Source: Dysosmobacter sp. Marseille-Q4140
GTDB lineage: Bacteria > Bacillota > Clostridia > Oscillospirales > Oscillospiraceae
DNA: 64,000 nt
NCBI GenBank assembly: GCA_018228705.1
Contig: CP073694.1
Location: 2,542,001 to 2,606,000, forward strand
Reading direction: 5' to 3'
Made by a program: the position numbers and the translations under genes
Shown: piece after piece, positions 16,615-24,461 of the stretch
How positions within the stretch are numbered: position 1 is the first letter of the stretch
How the letters are laid out: each line of letters begins with the position of its first letter
Notes under the pieces: generated by a model
Told to the model about the DNA's origin: nothing
What the model saw: the letters and a program-made list of their open reading frames with translations, nothing else
Databases searched by the model: none

Positions 16615-16872
16615 AGACCCGCCTTTCCTTGGCGCCGCGCAGCACCGTCCGGCGGGGCCCGCGCCCCGCGGACCATTCTATGCCGCCCCTCCTGTGCCGG
16701 TGACAGCGTGCGGATGAAGGAGTGAATATATACAGCAGGATATCCATTTCACCGCCCCGGGCGGCCCCTGGCCGGGGCGGCAAAGGCCGGCAGGCCCTGG
16801 AATACAGGCCCTCTCTTGTCAAAATATGCAAAAGCAACCAAGAGAAAACGGAATTGTTGTGCAAGTTACTAC
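16615..16872. other. Intergenic region upstream of the arginine promoter
   Basis: No gene. It holds GC-rich inverted repeats (near 16650 and 16755-16785) and GTGAATATATACAG near 16722, which loosely resembles half of an ARG box. The last 70 bases are AT-richer and lead into the argG promoter. Confidence 0.5.
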
Positions 16873-16902
16873 TTGAATAAATATTCACATCAGGCGTATA
16901 AT
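16873..16902 (+). promoter_or_regulatory. argG promoter with overlapping ARG box (ArgR operator)
   Basis: TTGAAT, 18-base spacer, TATAAT. The perfect palindrome TGAATAAATATTCA (16874-16887) overlaps the -35 and matches the ArgR/AhrC consensus (TGAATWWWWATTCA). Binding of arginine-loaded ArgR would block the promoter, giving feedback control of the whole arginine cluster. Confidence 0.85.
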
Positions 16903-16941
16903 TCAACCATCATCAAACAAACGCTGTTGGAGGTACATACC

Positions 16942-18165
16942 ATGGCTAACAAGAAAGAGATCAAGAAGATCGTGCTGGCGTATTCCGGCGGTCTGGACAC
17001 TTCCATTATCATCCCCTGGCTGAAGGAGAACTACGGCAACCCCGAGATCATCGCCGTGGCCGGCAACGTGGGCCAGAACGACGAGCTGGACGGCCTGGAG
17101 GAAAAGGCCATCAAGACCGGCGCTTCCAAGCTGTATGTCATGGACCTGGTGGACGAGATGGTGGACGAGATCATCATCCCCTCCATGATGATGGGCGCCA
17201 AGTACGAGGACTACCTGCTGGGCACCGCCTTCGCCCGGCCCGTGATCGCCAAGGGCCTGGTGGAGATCGCCAAGAAGGAGGGCGCCGACGCCATCGCCCA
17301 CGGCTGCACCGGCAAGGGCAACGACCAGATCCGCTTCGAGCTGGCCATCAAGCGCTTCGCCCCCGAAATGACCATCATCGCCCCCTGGCGTGAGTGGGAC
17401 ATCAAGAGCCGGAACGAGGAGATCGACTACGCCGAGGCCCACAACGTGCCTCTGAAGGTCAGCCGGGAGACCAGCTACTCCAAGGACAAGAACCTCTGGC
17501 ACCTGAGCCACGAGGGTCTGGACCTGGAGGATCCCGCCAGCGAGCCTCTGTACGACAAGCCGGGCTTCCTGGAGATGGGCGTCAGCCCCGCCATGGCGCC
17601 CGACGCGCCCACCTATGTGACCATCGACTTTGAGAAGGGCTGGCCCGTGGCCCTCAACGGCGAGAAGATGAAGGCCAGCACCATGATCGCCAAGCTCAAC
17701 GAGATCGGCGGCGCCAACGGCATCGGCCTGCTGGACATCGTGGAGAACCGGATGACCGGCATGAAGGACCGCGGCGTCTACGAGACCCCGGGCGGCACCA
17801 TCCTGTACCGGGCCCACGAGGTCCTGGAGATGATCACCATCGACAAGGACACCGCCCACATGAAGAAGAAGCTGTCCGTGGACTTCGCCGACCTGGTCTA
17901 CAACGGCAAGTGGTACACCCCCCTGCGGGAGGCCCTGACCGCCTTCGTCATGGACACCCAGAAGCACGTCACCGGCCAGGTGAAGCTGAAGCTCTATAAG
18001 GGCAACATCATCACCTCCGGCGTGACCTCTCCCGAGACGCTGTACTCCGAGAACATCGTCACCTTCCAGGAGAGCGATTACAACCAGGCCGACGCCGGCG
18101 GGTTCATCAACCTCTGGGGCCTGCCCGACACCATCCTGGCCCTGCGGGATCAGGGGAAGCTCTGA
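16942..18165 (+). CDS. argG: Argininosuccinate synthase
   Basis: A 407-residue enzyme joining citrulline and aspartate with ATP. The N-terminal nucleotide site is [19 protein letters not shown] (P-loop SGGLDTS), followed by [16 protein letters not shown] and [15 protein letters not shown], all diagnostic for ArgG. The start [17 protein letters not shown] at 16942 has GGAGG nine bases upstream. It is the first gene after the ARG-box promoter. Usually argH follows argG; here argC does, and no argH is in the window. Confidence 0.97.
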   Translation: MANKKEIKKIVLAYSGGLDTSIIIPWLKENYGNPEIIAVAGNVGQNDELDGLEEKAIKTGASKLYVMDLVDEMVDEIIIPSMMMGAKYEDYLLGTAFARPVIAKGLVEIAKKEGADAIAHGCTGKGNDQIRFELAIKRFAPEMTIIAPWREWDIKSRNEEIDYAEAHNVPLKVSRETSYSKDKNLWHLSHEGLDLEDPASEPLYDKPGFLEMGVSPAMAPDAPTYVTIDFEKGWPVALNGEKMKASTMIAKLNEIGGANGIGLLDIVENRMTGMKDRGVYETPGGTILYRAHEVLEMITIDKDTAHMKKKLSVDFADLVYNGKWYTPLREALTAFVMDTQKHVTGQVKLKLYKGNIITSGVTSPETLYSENIVTFQESDYNQADAGGFINLWGLPDTILALRDQGKL

Positions 18166-18463
18166 GATACCCAGGAGGGGAGCAGGCTCCCCTCCTGACC
18201 ACCCCACCACCAGTGACGCCGCGTCACTGGTGTGTGCGCCCCGGGGGCGCACGGGTCGGGGAATTTTCGCCACGTACACGCCGCGGCGAAAATGATTGAA
18301 AATTCTTGATTTGCCTCCGGCAAATCAACCGGGGGAACCCAAGGGTTCCCCCTGGCCCCCCTCCGCGGAGGGGGAATATACAGGACAGACCGCGGGACGG
18401 AGAGTTTCTTCGCCCCGCGTCTGCGATGAATGGCCCCATACCACGTCAAGGGAGATGACCCCA
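18166..18463. repeat. Array of seven tandem palindromes between argG and argC
   Basis: No gene. Successive inverted repeats: 18173-18196 (11-bp arms), 18209-18231 (11-bp arms, ACCAGTGACGC), 18234-18252 (9-bp arms), 18264-18292 (TTTTCGCC/GGCGAAAA), 18308-18326 (GATTTGCC/GGCAAATC), 18331-18352 (GGGGGAACCC/GGGTTCCCCC) and 18357-18374 (CCCCCTCC/GGAGGGGG). All but the fourth are perfect, with loops of one to three bases. No T tract follows any of them. They resemble mosaic intergenic repeats rather than a terminator. Confidence 0.8.
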
Positions 18464-19405
18464 TTGAAACCGAAGGTCTATATCGACGGCAAGGAGGGCA
18501 CCACCGGCCTCCAGATTTACGACCGGCTCGCGGCCCGGGACGACATCGACTTGCTGCTGATCGACGAGGACAAGCGCAAGGACACGGATGAGCGGAAGAA
18601 ACTGCTCAACGCCGCCGACATCGTCTTTCTCTGCCTGCCGGACGCAGCGGCCGTGGAGGCCGTGGGCCTGGTGGAGAACCCGGACACCCGCATCATCGAC
18701 GCCTCCACCGCCCACCGCACCGCCCCCGGCTGGGTCTACGGCTTTCCGGAGCTGAAGCCCGGCCAGCGCCAGGCCATCGCGGCGTCCAAGCGGGTGGCCA
18801 ACCCCGGCTGCCATGCCACGGGCTTCATCAGCGTGACGGCACCCCTGGTGGAACTGGGATTGCTGCCCAAAGACGCGGACCTCAGCTGCTTCTCTCTCAC
18901 CGGCTACTCCGGCGGCGGCAAGAAGATGATCGCCCAGTATGAGGCGGAGGACCGGGACGCGGCCCTCTCCGCCCCCTGTCCCTACGGTCTGGGCCAGGGC
19001 CACAAGCACCTGCCGGAGATGCAGAAGATCTGCGGTCTTGCCAAAGCCCCGGTGTTCGTGCCCATCGTGGACGACTACTACAAGGGCATGGCCACCACCG
19101 TGGCCCTGCACCGCAGCCAGCTGCGGGCGGTGCCCAGTCTCCACGCCCTGTGGCGGGCCTACGCCGACTACTACGCGGGGCAGGCCATGGTCCACGTGGA
19201 CCCGGACCCGGCGGAATCGCCCGCGGCCAAGCTGTACGCAAACGCCATGGCCGGCCGGAACGACCTCCGGATCGTGGTGGCGGGCAGCGATGAGGCCTTC
19301 ACGGTCACGGCCCTGTTCGACAACCTGGGCAAAGGCGCGTCCGGCGCCGCTGTCCAGAACATGAACATTCTTTTGGGCCTTCCTGAGACTACCGGCCTGC
19401 TGTAA
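18464..19405 (+). CDS. argC: N-acetyl-gamma-glutamyl-phosphate reductase (short type)
   Basis: A 313-residue enzyme (MKPKVYIDGKEGTTGLQIYD...) reducing N-acetylglutamyl phosphate. GKEGTTGLQIYDRL is the nucleotide site of the short ArgC type and NPGCHATGFISV holds the catalytic cysteine. I chose TTG at 18464 because AAGGGAG lies nine bases upstream; the ATG at 18455 directly abuts that site. The length fits the type. The 3' end is repeated in degenerate form 155 bases downstream. Confidence 0.9.
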   Translation: MKPKVYIDGKEGTTGLQIYDRLAARDDIDLLLIDEDKRKDTDERKKLLNAADIVFLCLPDAAAVEAVGLVENPDTRIIDASTAHRTAPGWVYGFPELKPGQRQAIAASKRVANPGCHATGFISVTAPLVELGLLPKDADLSCFSLTGYSGGGKKMIAQYEAEDRDAALSAPCPYGLGQGHKHLPEMQKICGLAKAPVFVPIVDDYYKGMATTVALHRSQLRAVPSLHALWRAYADYYAGQAMVHVDPDPAESPAAKLYANAMAGRNDLRIVVAGSDEAFTVTALFDNLGKGASGAAVQNMNILLGLPETTGLL

Positions 19406-19445
19406 AGCGGATGGTCCGCGCCGGACGCGCCCTGACGGGCGATCT

Positions 19446-19489
19446 GATGCCGCCGCCCTCGTCCCCTTTGGGGACAACCGGGCGGCATG
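19446..19489 (+). repeat. Long imperfect hairpin between the two argC ends
   Basis: ATGCCGCC at 19446 pairs with GGCGGCAT at about 19482, with an inner stem GTCCCC/GGGGAC. It lies between the intact and vestigial argC 3' ends. Confidence 0.6.
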
Positions 19490-19498
19490 GCACCGGGG

Positions 19499-19582
19499 GC
19501 GCCGCAGTCCAGAATAGGAACATTTTACTGGGCCTGGACGAGACCACGGGCCTGGTGTAACTCCGGCAGTCCGCGCCGGACG
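19499..19582 (+). pseudogene. Vestigial second argC 3' end
   Basis: In one frame this reads AAVQNRNILLGLDETTGLV followed by TAA (19558-19560), against AAVQNMNILLGLPETTGLL and TAA (19403-19405) in argC. Similarity continues past the stop (GTCCGCGCCGGACG in both copies), at a constant offset of 155 bases. The copies differ at many third positions and at four residues, so this is a diverged copy, not a recent duplication. There is no start and no upstream coding sequence. Confidence 0.8.
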
Positions 19583-19621
19583 GAACCACTTTTTATCTCT
19601 GATCCGAAAAGGGGGATCTCT

Positions 19622-20848
19622 ATGCTGAACTTTATCGAAGGCGGCGTCTGCGCCGCCCAGGGCTTTAAGGCCGGCGGCATCCACGTGGGCGTCAAGACCC
19701 ACGCGGAGTGGAAGAAGGACATGGCCATGATCGTCTCCGACGTGGACTGCGCCTGCGCCGCCGTGTATACCAAGAACGTGGTGAAGGCAGCCCACATCCA
19801 CGTGGACAAGGCCCACCTGGCTGACGGCAAGGCCCGGGCGGCCGTCATCAACAGCGGCAACGCCAACGCCTGCACCCCCCACGGGGAGGAGAACGCGGAG
19901 CGGGTCTGCGCCGCCGCCGCCAAGGCCGTGGGCTGCCCGGCGGAGGACGTGGTCTGCGCCGCCACCGGCGTCATCGGCCAGACATTGAACGTGGCGGTGA
20001 TGGAGGCCGGTATGCCGGACCTGTACGCCGCCGTGGAGGCCAGCGCCGCCGGGTCCGACGCCGCGGCCCACGCCATCATGACCACCGACACGGTGAAGAA
20101 GGAGGCGGCGGTGGAGACCACCGTGGGCGGCAAGACCGTCCGGATGGGCGGCATCGCCAAGGGCTCCGGCATGATCCATCCCAACATGGGCACCATGCTG
20201 TGCTTCCTGACCACCGACTGTGCCATCTCTCCGGAGATGATCCGCACCGCCCTGCTGGAGACGGTGAACGTCAGCTTCAACCGCATCAGCGTGGACGGGG
20301 ACACCTCCACCAACGACACCTGCTGCGTCCTGGCCAACGGCCTGGCGGGCAACCCGGTCATCACGGAGAAGGGCCCCGACTACGAGGCGTTCCTGGCCGC
20401 TCTCCAGGCCCTTTGCATGGAGATGGCCCGGAAGATGGCCTCCGACGGCGAGGGCGCCACGCATCTGATCACCTGCACCGTCACCGGCGCCGCCAGTGAG
20501 CAGTCCGCGGAGACCATCGCCAAGTCCGTCATCGGCTCCGCCCTGACCAAGGCCGCCATCTTCGGCGCCGACGCCAACTGGGGCCGGGTCCTGTGCGCCA
20601 TGGGCTACTCCGGAGAGGACTTCGACCCGGACAAGGTGGACATCTCCTTTGTCAGCGATGCGGGCTCTGTCCAGGTGTGCGCCAAGGGCCGGGGCCTGGA
20701 CTTCGACGAGACCAAAGCCAAGAAGGTCCTGACGGAGCACGATGTCACCATCGCCATCACCATGGGGGAGGGCGCGGCCAGCTGCACCTGCTGGGGCTGC
20801 GACCTGACCTATGAGTATGTGAAGATCAACGGCGATTACCGGACCTGA
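19622..20848 (+). CDS. argJ: Glutamate N-acetyltransferase / amino-acid acetyltransferase ArgJ
   Basis: A 408-residue Ntn-type enzyme that transfers acetyl from N-acetylornithine to glutamate and so recycles the acetyl group. The self-cleavage region is IAKGSGMIHPNMGTMLCFLT; the nucleophile is the T in GT-ML, where most ArgJ have AT-ML. SGNANACTP and VDGDTSTNDTC are further ArgJ signatures. The start MLNFIEGGVCAAQGF at 19622 has AAGGGGGATCTCT upstream. Whether it is mono- or bifunctional cannot be read; no argA is visible nearby. Confidence 0.95.
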   Translation: MLNFIEGGVCAAQGFKAGGIHVGVKTHAEWKKDMAMIVSDVDCACAAVYTKNVVKAAHIHVDKAHLADGKARAAVINSGNANACTPHGEENAERVCAAAAKAVGCPAEDVVCAATGVIGQTLNVAVMEAGMPDLYAAVEASAAGSDAAAHAIMTTDTVKKEAAVETTVGGKTVRMGGIAKGSGMIHPNMGTMLCFLTTDCAISPEMIRTALLETVNVSFNRISVDGDTSTNDTCCVLANGLAGNPVITEKGPDYEAFLAALQALCMEMARKMASDGEGATHLITCTVTGAASEQSAETIAKSVIGSALTKAAIFGADANWGRVLCAMGYSGEDFDPDKVDISFVSDAGSVQVCAKGRGLDFDETKAKKVLTEHDVTIAITMGEGAASCTCWGCDLTYEYVKINGDYRT

Positions 20849-21168
20849 TGGCCCAAAAGCCGTCGCCCTGAGCGCTGCGGGGGCGGGATCTGCCGCCCCT
20901 CCCAAACGCCTTCCCCCTGGGGGGAAGGCGGCTGGCCGGAGGCCGGACGGATGAGGGGCCTGCAAGAACCCGGCCTTTCGTCAGCGCACCCGTAGGGGCG
21001 GATCCTGCATCCGCCTGTTCTCGCCCTGTCAGATGTCCTCACGGGATCGACCTTTGCCCGGAGGCCCGGGCGGGTACCGGGAGGTTCCCGGGAACTGCAC
21101 TCCCCGCCGTAAAACGGCGGGACCCATTCGCCCCTGTGGGCAAACCTGAATAGAAATGAGTTGATCCC
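20849..21168. repeat. Mosaic of hairpin repeats between argJ and argB
   Basis: No gene. It contains CGCCTTCCCCC/GGGGGAAGGCG (20907-20930) followed by GGCTGGCCGGAGGCCGGA, then GGCGGATCCTGCATCCGCC (20997-21015), CCCGGGCGGGTACCGGGAGG and CCCCGCCG/CGGCGGG near 21102-21122. Such modules look like dispersed intergenic repeats of Oscillospiraceae; copy number needs the rest of the genome. The argB ribosome binding site is weak. Confidence 0.65.
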
Positions 21169-22029
21169 ATGTCCTCTCACGCACAGCAGGCGCGGACCCT
21201 GGTGGAAGCCCTGCCCTATATCCAGAAATTCACCGGCAAGACCATCGTGGTCAAATACGGCGGCAACGCCATGGTCTCCGACAAGCTGCGCCAGGCCGTC
21301 ATGAGCGACATCATCCTGCTGAGCCTGGTGGGCATCCGGGTGGTGGTGGTCCACGGCGGCGGGCCGGAGATCAGCGATATGCTGAAGAAGATCGGCCACC
21401 AGAGCCGCTTTGTGGACGGACTGCGCTATACCGACGAGACCACCATGGACATCGTCCAGTCGGTGCTGTGCGGCAAGGTCAACAAGAACCTGGTGGCTCA
21501 GCTCAACCGGCTGGGCGGCCGGGCCATCGGCCTTTGCGGCATGGACGGCCAGCTGTTCCAGGCGGAGCGGCTGGATGAGAAGTACGGCCTGGTGGGCCGC
21601 ATCACCGGCGTCAACGCAGACCCGGTGGAAAACGCCCTGACAAACGGATACATCCCGGTGGTGTCCACCGTGGCCCAGGGCATGGATGCCGACACCGCCT
21701 ACAACATCAACGCCGACACCGCCGCCGCCAAGCTGGCCGCCGCCATGGGCGCGGAAAAGCTCATTTTGCTGACCGATGTCCGCGGCCTTCTCCGGGATCC
21801 CCACGACGAGGACACCCTCATCCACGTGGTCCACACCTACGAGGTGCCGGAGCTGGTGGCCCAGGGCGTCATCTCCGGCGGCATGATCCCCAAGATGGAC
21901 TGCTGCGTGGATGCCATCGCCGGCGGCGTGGAGCGGGTCCACATCCTGGACGGCCGTATCCCTCACTCCATTTTGATCGAGCTGCTGTCCGACCAGGGCA
22001 TCGGCACCATGCTGAAAAAGGAGGACTGA
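21169..22029 (+). CDS. argB: Acetylglutamate kinase
   Basis: A 286-residue amino-acid kinase phosphorylating N-acetylglutamate, usually the arginine-inhibited step. The ATP/substrate motifs are VVKYGGNAM, VVVVHGGGPEIS and NINADTAAAKLAAAMGAEKL; the C-terminal SGGMIPKMDCCVDAIAGGV is characteristic. The extended N-terminal helix (SSHAQQARTLVEALPYIQKF) is the kind found in arginine-sensitive hexameric enzymes. It ends four bases before argD, which uses an AAGGAGG inside the argB end, so the two are coupled. Confidence 0.96.
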   Translation: MSSHAQQARTLVEALPYIQKFTGKTIVVKYGGNAMVSDKLRQAVMSDIILLSLVGIRVVVVHGGGPEISDMLKKIGHQSRFVDGLRYTDETTMDIVQSVLCGKVNKNLVAQLNRLGGRAIGLCGMDGQLFQAERLDEKYGLVGRITGVNADPVENALTNGYIPVVSTVAQGMDADTAYNINADTAAAKLAAAMGAEKLILLTDVRGLLRDPHDEDTLIHVVHTYEVPELVAQGVISGGMIPKMDCCVDAIAGGVERVHILDGRIPHSILIELLSDQGIGTMLKKED

Positions 22030-22033
22030 ACCT

Positions 22034-23212
22034 ATGAACAGCCAGGAGATCAAGGCCCTGACGGGCCAGTACATCCTCAACACCTACGGCCGCTTCCCGG
22101 TGGCCCTGGACCACGGACAGGGCGCCACGCTCTATGATCCCGAGGGGAAGGCCTACATCGACTTTGCCAGCGGCATCGGCGTGGCCAGCCTGGGCTACGG
22201 CGACGGCGACTGGGTCAAGGCCATCACGGATCAGGCCGGGAAGCTGGGTCACAGCTCCAACCTCTTCTACACGGAGCCCCCCGCCAAACTGGCCCAGCTC
22301 CTCTGCCAGCGCACCGGCATGGCCGGCGTGTTCTTCGCCAACGGCGGCGGCGAGGCCAACGAGGGCATGATCAAGCTGGCCCGGAAGTACAGCTTTGACA
22401 AGTACGGCAAGGGCCGCGCCACCATCATCACCCTCAACAACTCCTTCCACGGCCGCACCATCACCACCCTGACCGCCACCGGCCAGGAGGTGTTCCACAA
22501 CTACTTCTTCCCCTTCACCGAGGGCTTTCGCTACGCCGACGCCAACGACATGGCCTCCCTGGAGGCCGCCGCCGGGGACGACGTGTGCGCCGTCATGGTG
22601 GAGCTGGTCCAGGGTGAGGGCGGCGTGCTGCCCCTGGACAGGGATTACGTCCAGGCCCTCTCCAAGCTCTGCGCGGAGCGCGACTGGCTGCTGCTGGTGG
22701 ACGAGGTCCAGACCGGCGTGGGCCGGACCGGCAGGCTGTTTGCCTTCCAGCACTACGGGATCCTGCCCGACGTGGTGTCCTTCGCCAAGGGCATCGCCGG
22801 GGGCCTGCCCATGAGCGGTATCATGGCCAATGCCAAGTGCCGGGAGGTGCTGGGCCCGGGCATGCACGCCACCACCTTCGGCGGCAATCCCATCTGTGCC
22901 GCCGCCGGTCTGGTGGTCCAGGAGAAGCTGAGCGATGCGTTCCTTGCCCAGGTGGAGCAGAAGGGCGCGTACCTGCGGCAGAAGATCGAGGAGCTGGACC
23001 TGCCCTGCTTCGGCGCCACCCGGGGCTTAGGCCTCATGATCGGCATTGCCGTGCAGGACGGCTGGACCAACAAGGACATCGCCGGCAAGCTGATCGAAAA
23101 CGGCCTGCTGGTCCTGACTGCCGGCCCCGGCATGCGGCTGCTGCCGCCGCTGGTGATCTCCCAGGCGGAGATGGACCAGGGCCTGACCGTCATGAAGCAG
23201 GTCCTGGGCTGA
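22034..23212 (+). CDS. argD: Acetylornithine aminotransferase
   Basis: A 392-residue class III PLP aminotransferase. The cofactor lysine is in FAKGIAGGLPMSG, and LLLVDEVQTGVGRTGRLFAF, GFRYADANDM and TFGGNPICAAAG are class III signatures. It converts N-acetylglutamate semialdehyde to N-acetylornithine. Four bases separate it from argB. It is followed by 190 bases with a hexanucleotide repeat before argF. Confidence 0.94.
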   Translation: MNSQEIKALTGQYILNTYGRFPVALDHGQGATLYDPEGKAYIDFASGIGVASLGYGDGDWVKAITDQAGKLGHSSNLFYTEPPAKLAQLLCQRTGMAGVFFANGGGEANEGMIKLARKYSFDKYGKGRATIITLNNSFHGRTITTLTATGQEVFHNYFFPFTEGFRYADANDMASLEAAAGDDVCAVMVELVQGEGGVLPLDRDYVQALSKLCAERDWLLLVDEVQTGVGRTGRLFAFQHYGILPDVVSFAKGIAGGLPMSGIMANAKCREVLGPGMHATTFGGNPICAAAGLVVQEKLSDAFLAQVEQKGAYLRQKIEELDLPCFGATRGLGLMIGIAVQDGWTNKDIAGKLIENGLLVLTAGPGMRLLPPLVISQAEMDQGLTVMKQVLG

Positions 23213-23279
23213 GAAAAAAGAAAGACCTCTGTTCTCTCCGTCCCGCGACGCCCAGGGAGGCACTGCCATTTACAGTGGC

Positions 23280-23327
23280 AGTAACAGTAGCATTTACATT
23301 TACAGTTACAGTTACAGTAACAGTAAC
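23280..23327 (+). repeat. Degenerate hexanucleotide tandem repeat between argD and argF
   Basis: Eight units: AGTAAC, AGTAGC, ATTTAC, ATTTAC, AGTTAC, AGTTAC, AGTAAC, AGTAAC. The second half forms an inverted repeat (GTTACAGTTAC against GTAACAGTAAC). A hairpin ACTGCCA/TGGCAGT stands just before (23262-23282). Confidence 0.8.
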
Positions 23328-23403
23328 GGGAGGATTTTATAAAATTTTCCCGGGAGACTGCGCGGCACCGCGCGGCCAATTCTGAAGAAGCGAGGAGACG
23401 CCC

Positions 23404-24387
23404 ATGGAAAACCACACCCATTTTCTCAAACTCCTGGATTTCACTCCCGCCGAGATCCAGCAGTTCCTGGACACCGCCGCCGACCTGAAGGCCAAGAAGA
23501 AGGCCGGCATCCCCCACCGCTACCTGGAGGGGAAGAACGTGGCGCTGATCTTTGAAAAGACCTCCACCCGCACCCGCTGCGCCTTTGAGGTGGCCGCCCA
23601 GGATCTGGGCATGGGATCCACCTACCTGGGGCCCACCGGCTCCCAGATCGGCGTGAAGGAGTCCATCGCGGACACCGCCCGGGTGCTGGGCCGGATGTAC
23701 GACGGCATCGAGTACCGGGGCTTCGGCCAGACCATCGTGGAGGAGCTGGCCAAGTACGCCGGCGTGCCCGTGTTCAACGGATTGACCAACGAGTTCCACC
23801 CCACCCAGATCCTGGCGGACTTCCTGACCATTCAGGAGCACTTCGGCAAGCTCCGGGGCGTGAAGCTGGTGTACCTGGGCGACGCCCGGTTCAACATGGG
23901 CAACAGCCTGATGGTGGGCTGCGCCAAGATGGGCATGCACTTCGTGGCCTGCGCGCCCAAGGCGTATATGCCGGACCAGGCCCTGATCGACACTTGTCAG
24001 GCCATCGCCGCCGAGACCGGCGCCGTGCTGGAGTTCATTGAGGACCCCATGGCCGCCACCAAGAACGCCGACGTGCTCTATACCGACGTGTGGGTCTCCA
24101 TGGGCGAGCCCGTGGAGGTGTGGCAGGAGCGCATTGCGGCTCTCGCCCCCTATCAGGTGACGAAGGCTCTGATGGACAATGGCGGTCCCCAGTGCAAGTT
24201 CATGCACTGCCTGCCCGCCTACCACGACCACAAGACCCAGGTGGGCAAGGAGATGGGTGAGAAGTTCGGCCGGGACGCCATGGAGGTCACCGACGAGGTG
24301 TTCGAGTCCGATGCCTCCATCGTCTTTGACGAGGCGGAGAACCGCATGCACACCATCAAGGCCGTCATGTATGAGCTGATGAAGTAA
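23404..24387 (+). CDS. argF: Ornithine carbamoyltransferase
   Basis: A 327-residue transcarbamoylase making citrulline from ornithine and carbamoyl phosphate. Carbamoyl phosphate is bound by [11 protein letters not shown]; ornithine by [10 protein letters not shown] and the SMGEP segment; [16 protein letters not shown] is the usual HPTQ motif. GAGGAGACGCCC precedes the ATG. It is the last gene of the cluster and is closed by a strong terminator. The cluster argG-C-J-B-D-F lacks only argH for a complete glutamate-to-arginine route. Confidence 0.96.
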   Translation: MENHTHFLKLLDFTPAEIQQFLDTAADLKAKKKAGIPHRYLEGKNVALIFEKTSTRTRCAFEVAAQDLGMGSTYLGPTGSQIGVKESIADTARVLGRMYDGIEYRGFGQTIVEELAKYAGVPVFNGLTNEFHPTQILADFLTIQEHFGKLRGVKLVYLGDARFNMGNSLMVGCAKMGMHFVACAPKAYMPDQALIDTCQAIAAETGAVLEFIEDPMAATKNADVLYTDVWVSMGEPVEVWQERIAALAPYQVTKALMDNGGPQCKFMHCLPAYHDHKTQVGKEMGEKFGRDAMEVTDEVFESDASIVFDEAENRMHTIKAVMYELMK

Positions 24388-24400
24388 CCTTTTATGCGCC

Positions 24401-24444
24401 AAAACAGTGCCCCGGAGCGACTGCTCCGGGGCGCTGTTTCTTTT
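24401..24444. terminator. Terminator after argF
   Basis: AAACAGTGCCCCGGAGC pairs with GCTCCGGGGCGCTGTTT around GACT, followed by CTTTT. A-rich on the other side, so it may also serve the convergent gene. Confidence 0.88.
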
Positions 24445-24461
24445 GCAGAACAGACGGGATG

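Noticed and set aside
18446..20965. An 839-codon minus-strand open frame across argC and argJ
   Set aside because: Antisense shadow with the same low-complexity composition; no start signal and it spans two real genes.
23280..23327. CRISPR or iteron array between argD and argF
   Set aside because: Six-base degenerate units, no spacers and no replication gene nearby.
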